Shown: positions 35,786 to 46,457 of the stretch, in pieces
Numbering within the stretch: position 1 is the first letter of the stretch
How the letters are laid out: the number at the start of each line of letters is the position of its first letter
From: Ligustrum vulgare
Lineage: Eukaryota > Streptophyta > Magnoliopsida > Lamiales > Oleaceae
Direction: 5' to 3'
Assembly (NCBI GenBank): GCA_963555705.1
Contig: OY743190.1
Location: forward strand, 33,896,929 to 33,960,928
Length of the DNA: 64,000 nt
Translations under genes and position numbers: made by a program
Notes under the pieces: generated by a model
The model's database searches: none
What the model saw: the letters and a program-made list of their open reading frames with translations, nothing else
Told to the model about the DNA's origin: nothing

Positions 35786-37300
35786 TGACAATTTGAAGTT
35801 GTATAAATTTTATAAACAGATTGTCACAGACAAGTCTGGACAGTAACCAGTTAACAATAAATCGTTAAGTTTTGTTTAGTGCAGTACCAGATGAATCTTG
35901 CTAAGGCAGATTCGTCTGGATTGTAAAACGTAAACAATCAGAATAAATTGTGCGGAATTATAAATGAACAAGAACAAATAATTTGAGCTTAACATGGGAA
36001 AAACCCTAACAGGGAAAACCCACGGTTCGCATCCTGCGAACAAAAACAAATTACTATATAAGGAAAAAGTTTATACAGATCAATCTAAACTACAGGATAA
36101 ATCTACGCATAAACTTTATCAAACATCCAAGAAATAGATCACTCCCTGATCCTTCTGTGGCATGTAATGTGAGCTGGCGTCCCACCACTCTTCAGTAGTT
36201 TTCTTTAAATCTGCAACACCTTTTCAGCAATCTCGAACTCCCGTTCAAACACGATCCAAACCTCCCGTTTGATCTTCACGCTGAAATACTTTCCTTCTAT
36301 CGGTGATTGAATCCTCCTCCCGGAGTGTTGAAGTCACCACACGAATGAAGCTTTAATTATTGGCACAATACAAAAATATAGCTTCAAGACTTCTTTTTGG
36401 TGGACGTGTAATATTGTAAGCACCACACGGATTAGTTGTATTTTCACGTCACCAGAAAAACATCCCGTTTTTCTTCTCTTTATAATGCAATTAGGTTTAC
36501 TTGGCTCCCAAGTTTCCTTATTGCACAAGATCTCTAATACCTGCAAAACAAGGTAAAGATAATTAGTAAAATGTAAGATAAATATTCTTAACTAAATCTT
36601 ACCATAACTAAGATATAGATAAATCATGTAGATCTTACCATAAGTTAATGAATCACGTGATTAACATAAATTTGGACTTCATATTTTCGGCCCTATCAAG
36701 AATTTCCCCTAGATAGATTTTCGTCCAACAAATCTTACCATATGCAAAGATAAGAATGAAATATTCTTGACCATATCAAAAAGATGCTTACCATATTTTG
36801 GATACCTTGACAATCACAATATATTATCAAGAATTTTACCAAAATAACAAGATCAAGATTTCAAGATATTTTCGAGATTATGATCAAATATTTTCGGCCA
36901 ATCAGAATATTTTACCAAGACTTAAAATATAATCAAAATACTTATAAGTGATAAAGATATAATTTCAAGCCAAGTAAAATATTATTACAATTCTTATCAC
37001 AAACGATAAGTGATAGACTTCTACCATTATCACAATACTTATCATATAAGATAAGCAACAAACATTATTTCCATAATATTATCACAATATTTCTTGATCA
37101 TTATCATAGAAGATAAGCAACAAATATTATCACAATATATAGGAGATAAAGACAATTTACGTCCAAGAAATGTTTAAGTAATTTAATTAAACTTAATAAA
37201 TTACTAAATAAAAATATTTAGTAATAAACTAAATTTATTAAGTTACAAATATATAGGAAAATAGAAAATTCCAATAAATATAACTTAAAATAAGTTAACA
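35786..37300 (-). repeat. 5' LTR of the Sirevirus (right copy)
   Basis: 1515 bp. The plus-strand boundary TGACAATTTG at 35786 faces the primer site and GTTAACA ends at 37300, followed by the AAGGT target copy in the LINE. Confidence 0.93.
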
Positions 37301-40300
37301 AAGGTTGTTGTCTATAGTCAATGGGTTGCACCATAACTGAGACAAAAGATGATGCTAGCTCAACCAAAAGTGTTGCGTCTCTTCTTCGTCCCCTGAACAC
37401 CTCACAATTCCTTTCCCACCAAATAACCCACAAAAGAGCTGAAATAATCTCAAAATTCACTGAGAGATGACTCGAAGCGAGCCTAAGTGTGTCCGCACAT
37501 GTCCCAGTGGCACGTTGTTTAATCTCTGTCCATATCCCTGCAGCCTTCCAAACTGATTTTTCCCGCTCACAAATAAAGAACATGTGGAAATTTGTTTCGT
37601 AATCCCCACAGTGAGCACATCTTATGTTGACTTCTAAGCCTTTCATTCCTAATAATTCACTTACTGGAGAAATCTCAAAGAACAACCTCCAAAGGAAGAC
37701 CCCTCATCTCATGATGGTACCCACTCTTCACAGAATATTTTCCTAATCTATCATAGTGCTAGATAAGCATATCATGCCCACGATGCAACCCAAGTGGAAT
37801 GGATTGGATCATTTGGATGTCCACAGGAAAAATCAAGCTTTCCAATTTTTCTTTATCCGAACCTCCGGATACTGTCATCAAGCTACTCATAACACAATCA
37901 TTTTACTCATCCTAGGTGATAGGAGTAAATTTAGGCGGATAAGGCAACTACGAGTCCTTAAATACGAGAATTTTATCACCGTTCCCCACACACCATTAAG
38001 CCCACAGTGAGATAACTTTTCTACCCCATAAGATACTATGCTACAGGAAGGAGCACCCCTGTTTAGGGCCTGCATTCCAAAAATTCACCCCATTATGATA
38101 CTTTCCTGCTAAATTCGTGCAGGAAGAGACATATTATTAATAATCAGCCGCCATGCTTGTTTCGCCACCAAAGCCTGATTGAATTTGGTGAACTTACGTA
38201 ATCCCAACCCACCATCTCTCTTATTGCAACATAAATCATCCCACTTCTTCCAACAGATCTATCTTTCATCTCCTCTCGCACCCCACCAGAAATTTGTAGC
38301 AATTGTCGTAAGCTACTGACATAAGGACACTGGAATTTTGAAAATGCTCATAAGATAAGTTGGGATGCCCTGCAGAACAGATTTAATAAGCACTTCCCTT
38401 CCTCCCTCTGAAAAGCAACTCCCTCTCTATCCCTGCACTTTTTTTTCACATCCAGTCTATTATCTCCGCAAAAGTCTTGACCTTCTCCATCCCCACCATT
38501 GCGGGGTAATATCAAATATCGATCATGTTCACGTGCTGATTCCAAATTAAGGGTAGTCGGGATGATTTCTCGATCCTCCTGTCCTACATTCGGGTTAAAA
38601 GATATGCTTCATTTAACTAGATTGATTTTCTGGCCAGACTCCCTTTCATAGATATCCAAGATATTGAAGATGCTTTCACAGCCATGTACCTTAGCCTGAG
38701 AAAACAGAGTAGAAGCATCTGTGAAAAATAAATGACTAACCCTGGGACCACCTCATGAGAACTGCATTCCAACCAGATTACCACTAGTCTCTTGAAGCCT
38801 AATCAATCCATACATTGCTTCAGCACAAAGGATGAATAGATATGGTGAGAGGGGACATCCTTGCCGCAGCCCTGTTCCAGGTGTAACCTGACCACGACTT
38901 TCTCCATTGAGATTGAAAGAGAAAGGTGAAGTAGAAATACATTCGGTTACCAGCCTGCACCAACGATCTGGGAAACCCATACCCTCCATGATTTTCGTCA
39001 AGAAACACCACTCCACCTTATCGTAGGCTTTGCTCATATCCAATTTCAGCGCTATGAAACCTTTCTTCCCATTTGACCGTCCAATTCATAGAATGCAAGA
39101 TTTCGAAAGCTGCAATGACATTATCACTAATCAGCTTACCCGAAACAAAAGCACTCTGGTTTTTTGCAATTAGCTGATTCAGTGTGCCCTTAAACCTATG
39201 AGCCATAGTTTTCGTGATCAGCTTGTATATAGTGTTGCAAAGACTAATCGGTCTAAATTCACTAGCAAGTTTTGGATCTTTCTTCTTAGGATTGAGAGTT
39301 AAATTTGTATGATTGATGTGTTGGATCGAGCCCCTCAAGTTCAAGACATTCAAGCAAGCTTCAGATACCTCCTTACCCACTACTTCCTAGTACTTTTGAT
39401 AAAATAATGCATGAAACCCCATCAGGACCAGGGTACCTTAGTCGGCCCCATACACCAGCCCCCACCTCTTCTTCTATAAAAGGTTTTTCCAGCCAATCCA
39501 CATCAGCCTGTGATAACCTTGCTGTAATATCCGCAATCCCAACTTCCAAATCTTGATCCGACGGAGAGGTAGATGTAAATAAATCCCCAAAATATTTCTC
39601 AAGATGCTAAATGATATCCTTATCCTCGGTAAGCCAATTACCAATATCATCCCTCATATGCTCAATTGTGTTCTTCTGTTTCCGATTACTGTCCTGGCAT
39701 GAAAATATTTTCTATTACGGTCTCCCTCCTGTAACCACTCCACCCTTGATCTCTATCTCCAAAACATCTCCTCTTGATGAGCTAGATACTCCACCCGTCT
39801 CTCAATCCTTAGAATGCATCACCATTCTAAAATCACATATGGCTCCAAAACATCGACTATCACCCCCAAGTTTTTTCTCATTTAGAGATATCTCATTAAA
39901 ATCTCCATCCACAACCCAAGGAAGGTTCATTTGACTATGTAATCATCGTAAAAGCTCCCAAGAGAAGCATATATTTTCAGGTTTTTGATTACCATAAAAG
40001 CACGTAAAGCGCCAAACTCACCTATCTTCCATCACAATTACCGCATCAATGTGACCTCTTGAATACGATTTCAAATCCACATTCCAACAATTATTCCTTA
40101 ACAACGTCAGTCCTCCACTTCTACCAACACAATCAACTGCAAAGCAATTATCAAAGCCCAATTTGTATTTATAATTCCTTTTCCTCACACCAGATAACCT
40201 AGTTTCGGACAAGAAAACTAGGTCAAGGGATACACTTCTAATAATTGATCAAACTGCTTTTAACGTTCCAGGGTTCCCCCTCCTTGCACGTTCCAGTTGA

Positions 40301-41530
40301 GGCAGCTCATTTCAATTGACGGTTCTGCCGCTTAAAACTTTTCGAAACATCAATCATCTTAATGTCATCAACCATGGTTACCATAATCGTCAAACTATCA
40401 CCACCGTTAAGTACCACCTTCCCATCCTCAACTCTTTTCCTCTTTTGCCCTTAGCCATTCCCACCTGTAAAAATCCCCTCATCCTCATTAGCCATTTGGT
40501 GCCTATGTGTACAATTTTGACCTTGGGGATGATCTCCACCTCATGAATTGCTATTACAGATTTATAACGCCCTCCCCCTTTCGGGTTCCCAAGCATTACA
40601 CACCTCCTCGACTTGGTATGAAACTCCCTATTAGCACTCGTCCCGTCGTCTGCCTTACCAACACAAACATCCCTTTCCAATCTACCCAACACTGTAGAAA
40701 TAGGAACAATATTGCATGGAACAAAAGATACTTGGGATTTGGTAGGCATATTGGTGTCAGGTTGTCCATCCTTATTGCGATCATTATAGCAGAAGGAATC
40801 AAATCACCTACGGCATCATTGTCCAACAGATTCACCAGCTAATTCATATGTCCCGACGGCGATTTTCCTGATTTTTCCCAACCCGAATTCTCTTTAACAT
40901 TGTCTAATCCCAAACCACCCTGCTCCTTAGGGATGGCAAAACGGCTCGTCGGCTCAAACTGCTCGGGCTCGGCTCCGAAAAGCTCAGGCCAAGCTCGGCT
41001 CATAGCTCGAGATTTCGAGCCAAAGCTCGAGCCGAGCTTTTTTTTGAGAGATGGGCTTTGGCTCGGCTCGGTTCGAGCAAAAAAAAAAAAAGCCCGCTAA
41101 AAAAGCTCGATGGGAGCTTGAGCAATGAATTTCGACCACGAGCTCGGTCCAACTTGCTATATATACACATTTTCAAACAAATTTTATGAATTTTTGCTAT
41201 AAAAATTTTTAAAAAATTAAAAGCTCGGGACTTGGTTGGCTCGGCTCAGCTAGAAAAAAGTTCGAGCTAAAGCTCGAGTCGAGCCTTATTTTTGGGGACG
41301 AGCTTTAGCTCGGCTCGGCTCGGGCCAAAAAAAGCTCAACCCCTAAAAGCTCGAGCCTTGATCTTCAGCTCGGCTCGTTGACATCCCTACTACTCCTTCA
41401 ATAAGTCCCCCTTAGAGGCGATGTCTATGGAGATAATTCAGTCGAAACAACCCTCCCCATCTTCTCATCTGCCAAGCCTTTCTTTTTCACCACTCCCTTT
41501 CTCTCCACAATCCTTAAACCTCATTTTTTT
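37301..41530 (-). pseudogene. L1-type LINE, main part (ORF1-like, endonuclease, RT, zf-RVT)
   Basis: Minus strand, high to low: ORF1-like sequence (about 41530-40390, interrupted by a hAT element); an apurinic endonuclease start MSCLNWNVQGGGT at about 40308, then FDNCFAVDCVGRSGGL (ORF 40212-40018); RT fragments 39380-39018 (EFRPISLCNTIYKLI, KNQSAFVSGKLISDN) and 39043-38753 (MDMSKAYDKVEW, GLRQGCPLSPYLFILCAE). The catalytic FADD is degraded (FFTDAST, about 38725). The zinc-finger RVT region CAHCGDYETNF lies in ORF 37685-37218. The domain order and the RNase H at 24.6-25.1 kb identify a plant L1-clade LINE of roughly 4.7 kb without insertions. Many stops. Confidence 0.9.
40928..41389. mobile_element. 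Non-autonomous hAT element, 462 bp, nested in the LINE
   Basis: Starts TAGGGATGGCAAAACGGCTCG and ends GTTGACATCCCTA. Flanks CTGCTCCT (40920-40927) and CTACTCCT (41390-41397) form an 8-bp duplication with one change. Subterminal GAGCTCGG/CCGAGC repeats occur in both orientations. Confidence 0.88.
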
Positions 41531-41763
41531 TCAACAACTTATTTTCAACCAACATTCTATTAATTAAATAATCTATATAAAAATTCAAAAAAAAAAGATC
41601 ATACTTTTTAACAACCCATTCTCCCAAAATTTACTGTTACAAACTATATTACTTGAAATAATGAATTTCAAATAGAGGCATAAGTACACATTTTCAAAAA
41701 ATCACTATATAAAACTCATTTTGTAGATAATGAATGCTCAAACAAGGACTAAGTATGTTCACA

Positions 41764-41813
<50 letters not shown>

Positions 41814-41953
41814 GAGAACACTTCCCAAAAAATGTTATAGGCTCAATTTTCCGCCTAAAAAATATTTCGTAAACTGGTAATTAGTAGTATTAATTAACTA
41901 TTTAATATTCATTTTTGATAAAATTCAGATTGAAAATAATTCAATTGAATTTA
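41531..41953. other. Intergenic with a (TA)n tract at 41769-41811
   Basis: AT-rich and no gene. The TA run is followed by AGGGAGAACACTTCCCAAAAA; a similar GGGAGAGAATTTCCCAAAAA follows TATATA at about 22620. Confidence 0.6.
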
Positions 41954-42126
41954 GGGTCCTTTGATATAGCGAGGTGGAATTTGGGTTGAATTGAATTCTT
42001 GGGAATTTATTTCTCTGAGAATTTGAATTTTAAAGTATTTGATTTGTTTAATTTTTAAGTGGAAAAAGTGAAAAAAATTTTAAGTTTTATTGTTTTATTG
42101 ATATTATTTTTCATGACAAATGGAGT

Positions 42127-42210
<84 letters not shown>

Positions 42211-42503
42211 CTTTTTTTAACACATTTGTACTTGATAATAATAATATTAATTTTTGAAAAAAAAAATTAATTAACGATAACAAAAATGATCAAACGTGAC
42301 GTAAAATGGTTTGCCAACTACAACCCATTTATCTACTAAAGGAAGGGCAAATCAATTCCCTTTTTTCATGACAAACAAAGTCACGTGCTCTTAGGGTAGA
42401 AAATAATTGTCTTACCAAACTTAACCTATCAAAAACTCCAAATGTGAAGAAAAGGCAAATGATTTTCATCTTACCATCAAAATAAAGCCTATCAAACAGA
42501 TGC
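41954..42503. mobile_element. Tourist-like MITE, copy 3, inverted, with (TA)n expansion
   Basis: Reverse orientation of copies 1 and 2. It starts GGGTCCTTTGATATAGCG after TTA (41951-41953) and ends CCTATCAAACAGATGC before TTC (a mutated TTA). The interior (AATATTAATTTTTG, GATAACAAAAATGATCAAACG) aligns with the complement of copy 1. A (TA)n run at 42132-42208 has expanded where the other copies have none. Confidence 0.8.
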
Positions 42504-42506
42504 TTC

Positions 42507-44531
42507 GATTTTTAAATAACCACGTTTTTCAGGTCCTGAAGTTTTTTTTTGCTTCTAATCTTGAAAATTAATTACAATTTTTTTTAAATTCGTAAAAATA
42601 AAAAAATTTGTCAATATCACATAAATATTTTTTTAAAAAAAATAGAAAATGAAAGAGGATAAAATCTATTTTTATTTTCCTTTCGTTTTAATAAAATTCT
42701 AAGCGTATATGATCACATGTATATTTATTTTTTATTTATTACAAATTCTATTTAAACGTAATTTTGTTTAAGCTTTAAATAAATATAAATTACAATATTT
42801 ATAGAAATTTATTGGAAGATAAATATACGAACCGTAAAAAAAATATCTAATTGTACATTTTTTTTGTAACTACTTTTCTTTCTTCATTTCTCATTTTTAA
42901 TAAAATATTCATTTCATATGTTAACTTATAATATTGATATATATGAGTAATAAATTATCATATATTACACGAGTGTAATATTTGCAATATATTAAAGAAG
43001 CCTTGAGGCTTTCCAAATGAATAACTACACTTTAAATTAAAGGCTACTGTCACAACTCATTACTGACATATTTATTATTTATTAATAGTCTACATTTACT
43101 AGAAGTGATGTGGTCATGACTCTGTATTCTTTCAGAAAATTGTACATGTGAATTAATATAGCAACTCAAATCATGAATTAGTTAACACGAATACGTACGT
43201 CAAGCCATAACATAATGAGAAATACTTTTGTCTATTTTATTGAAACGTCGTCAATCACATAAATATGACGAAAAAATACAAATTAGATCCAAATAAATAT
43301 ATAGTAAATTTATCCTTTGAATGTCTATGTCCAAACAAACAATCAAATCTAGAGAACTTGTGCCAGCCCGTCTCACTAAGTGCTAAGCAAAACTAATGAC
43401 AAGGAGTAAGGTTAGTAGGAAATGTTCAATCTAACATCCTCAAAAGTCAAAATCGACGTTACAACAAAAACTGTTTACGTCAATCCTTAAAAAAATGTTG
43501 CAAAAGACCCTTTATAGCATTTGTGTGTACGTTGCAAATTTCAGTGTTATCGTAGAAGCAAAGGATGAAACACCGTTCATTACACGTTAAAAAAGACGTA
43601 TTAAAAAATTAACCTTCTAGAACTTTGTCTTTAAAATATATATTAAAAAAGTGATGCTGAAACTGGTTTCATGTGTATTAATTTCAAATCAAAAGGAAGT
43701 TCACTTAAGTCAACACCAGATTAACAATCAATAAAATAGTATACTGTCCTATATTTTTAGTAATATTTCCTATAGTAAGTATAAAAATATTTATTAGTAG
43801 GCAATGAATGCTTGTATGAAGATTCATAAATATTAACTTGAATATTTGATTAAGGAATTTCACGCAGTTAATACAAATGGACAGCGTTAGAGAGCAAAAT
43901 AAGGAGAAAATCGTGATCATATATACCCACTCTATTTTAAAATTTGAACATTTTAATAGAAAAAATTATTTTACCATGCCTTAATCTTAATAACTCTAAT
44001 AAGCAACATATTAAAAATGTTACGGCACATAAATATACACTAATAAATCATTTGTAAACTTAACATATGTTTATTAGAAATAACCATCTAATCTTTGTTT
44101 GATTAATTCTGATACAAAATTACAAGTCAATGCTAAAATCTTAATTTTATTCAAAGAATTGAACCAATTAATTGTCGAAATTGTAATCGTGAAAGATACT
44201 CCCATGAGAACATCTCCTATATGAACATATAGATTGTATATTCAAATCGATTAATTATATTTAGCACTAGTGTTGTTTAATATCAGGATAATCATAGCAC
44301 ACGTGACAAAAAATTATAGTAGAATATAAATTAAATAAAAAGAGTTATTATGATACTTTCCCAAAAAAAAGAGTTATTATGATATATTAACAGATAGACT
44401 ACTATTCAATAACACTATTAATTATTATAGCATTATTCATTCAAATCATATCACTTTGGATTTAAAACCGTTCAAATCATGATATTTTAGACGTTAAGTT
44501 GGTCGTCCATATCCACTATGCTCCTCTTTTA

Positions 44532-44533
<2 letters not shown>
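42507..44533. other. AT-rich intergenic DNA
   Basis: About 2 kb with scattered short ORFs of no recognisable content. No element ends were found. Confidence 0.5.

Positions 44534-44588
<55 letters not shown>
44534..44588. repeat. (TA)n microsatellite, about 55 bp
   Basis: Uninterrupted TA run about 0.4 kb upstream of the L1 box of the HD-Zip IV gene. Confidence 0.95.
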
Positions 44589-44591
<3 letters not shown>

Positions 44592-44924
44592 CTTTGTTTG
44601 AATTTCTTTAAATTTTTCTCTTTTTTCTACAGTATTTAATCTCAATCATCAATTAAAAGAAAAACATACAATATTTGATTTTTCAACCAAATTTCAATCA
44701 TCTATTCTTCTAAAAATTACTATTCATTTCAAAAAAAAAAATTTTAAACAATACCAAACACACATGATTTGTCGTGATTTCATTGGTTCAAAATTTGTGT
44801 CGTGATTTGAATGAATAATCATAATCATACGTGTGTGTTTGGAGTACCACTACGAGGAGTATGCTGTAGAGAGTATGTCTGTAGGAAATGGTAAAGACCC
44901 CACCCCATCTCCTAAACACAAGTA

Positions 44925-44932
44925 TAAATGCA
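44925..44932 (+). promoter_or_regulatory. L1 box upstream of the PDF2-like gene
   Basis: TAAATGCA exactly matches the L1 box TAAATG(C/T)A bound by ATML1/PDF2 class proteins in epidermal promoters. It lies about 1.5 kb upstream of the start codon and a few hundred bases upstream of the putative leader. The gene's own product belongs to the binding family, so positive feedback is a reasonable inference. A near match (TAAATGCT) lies at about 45022. A CT-rich stretch at about 45055-45145 resembles a plant core-promoter pyrimidine patch. Confidence 0.7.
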
Positions 44933-45059
44933 TGTATGTATGTCCGTATTAAAATAGGTATACATAGAGGAAATTTACCAACCCCCATCGCCTCCTCTGT
45001 CATCAACAATATTAACACCCATAAATGCTATTGAGTCCTCTCTATACGCTCTGCAATAA

Positions 45060-46457
45060 CTCCTCCATCTTCTTCACCTCTTCTCATTTTCTTCTTCCTT
45101 CTTCACCTCCCCATCACTACTATCTTCTCTCTCTTCTTTATATCTGTTTTTTTTATAAAAAAAAAAAAATTTATCTGCTCTTTTTCCTTTCCCTTTCATT
45201 TCCATACTCATCACTTCTCTTTTTAAATTCTATTCACAAGAAAGTCATCCTTCGCAGTAATCCGCAAAACCACTCTTTACAGTACTAACTAAAAACTGCT
45301 TTTTCATCAACCCTTTAAACTTAAAACCAGATCCGGCTTGCTTTGCTTTTGCCTAACCCTAAAACCTGAACAGGGTTTTCTAGGGTTTCTATCAACTTTC
45401 AAGAACTGTAAGTCATACACATTTACATTTATATATGTATGTATATATGTTATACTGTTTGTTTATTCTCACTTGAGTTTTGCAAAACCGTGATTTTCTC
45501 CTTTCCGTGGTAATTAAGTTTCATTTCAATTGTTTAATTTGGTCAATTTTGTTTTCTTCCGTAATGTTTTTATTTTTTTATTTTTTGCAGGGAGAGAAAA
45601 GAGTTCAGTAAAACTCGACCAAATTATTCGTGGGCTTAAATACAAATGCCAGGTTGAAGATTTACTGATTGTCAAAGGCTTCAAACTGAGTCAACTCCGT
45701 GTTGTTCATTTCAGACCTTTATTCTATTTTCTTGAAACTTTTTCCGTCCTTCAGTTGGCATGTAAAGACAAATGAAAAAAAGTCCTTGTTTGAAAATCCA
45801 ATAACCAAAATTAAGTAATTTTCAGTCCGTTGTTGTTATATGTAAGCATCCTATTTCCTTCTAAAAATTCAGAACCAAAAAGTAAAAAACCCATTTTAGA
45901 GAGAGACAGAGAGAAGTTTCTAGGGTTTCTTGGAGCTTCTAGGGAACACAGGGAGGCATGAATTTTCTGGCAAGTCTGAAAACCTTCAAAAGGTCAGTCA
46001 ATAAAAAACTTTTAAATTTTGCAAATCCAAAATTACAGTGAATATTGTAAGATTTCAAATGAAAACTATTAGATTCCAAGAAAAATAAATTTCTTTTTCA
46101 AGTCAAGTTTTTATGAAATTATTATACTGTTGCCTGTTGGTGTTTCATTTTCTCCTGGAATTGCCTTTCGAGATCTGATTAGACCACGAACTGAGGAATA
46201 AAAGTAATTCCATTGAATTCATTCTCGTTATTAACGCTAAAGAACTTTTTCACACATTACACGCATAGGCCCTCAAAGTTCACAAGATCTGAACATTCTT
46301 TGTTCCGTAATCACATTTCCAGATTTCCATCTTGGGTTTTATTATTTTCTTGATGGGTAGTTCCATCAGTTTAATATTACTTTAATGTACTCTTGCTTCG
46401 CTTCTTCTTCTTGCAGCTGACTGCAACTTTTTAAGCTTGTAACATAAGAACATCAAG
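45060..46457 (+). promoter_or_regulatory. 5' leader of the PDF2-like gene with probable introns
   Basis: The start of transcription is not determinable but probably lies in 45060-45250. A plausible first leader exon ends at 45407 (CT|GTAAGT), followed by an acceptor TTTTTTGCAG at 45590. A further donor candidate lies at 45842 (GTAAGC). An alternative leader segment with TTTCTAGGGTTTCTTGG and the donor AAAAG|GTCAGT lies at about 45895-45992. The last acceptor, CTTCTTGCAG, ends at 46416, leaving 41 bases before the ATG at 46458. A short upstream ATG occurs at 45959. Splice choices are inference. Confidence 0.55.

Larger units (their letters stand above)
25103..37300 (-). mobile_element. Sirevirus-type (Ty1/copia) retrotransposon inserted in a LINE
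   Basis: LTRs at 25103-26616 and 35786-37300 (TG...CA on the plus strand) and a perfect 5-bp target duplication AAGGT (25098-25102 and 37301-37305) define the insertion. The minus-strand order is 5' LTR, primer site, gag, protease, integrase, RT, RNase H, an extra acidic region and a 3' LTR: copia order. A large gag with zinc-knuckle-like motifs, an extra region after RNase H, and repeated GGGGGAG motifs before the 3' LTR point to the Sirevirus (SIRE/Maximus) lineage. The internal region contains an odd 1.45-kb LINE copy (26617-28070) next to the 3' LTR. Numerous stops show it is inactive. Confidence 0.92.

Noticed and set aside
43400..43680. Possible CACTA-type subterminal repeats (ACGTCAATC, CGTTGCAAA)
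   Set aside because: No CACTA end or 3-bp duplication found; too few motif copies.
44589..44770. Possible MITE (CCTTTGTTTGAA ... ACCAAACACAC)
   Set aside because: Inverted ends are weak and no target duplication is visible.
45530..45775. 81-codon ORF upstream of the PDF2-like gene
   Set aside because: Spans a likely intron/exon border of the 5' leader; no domain.
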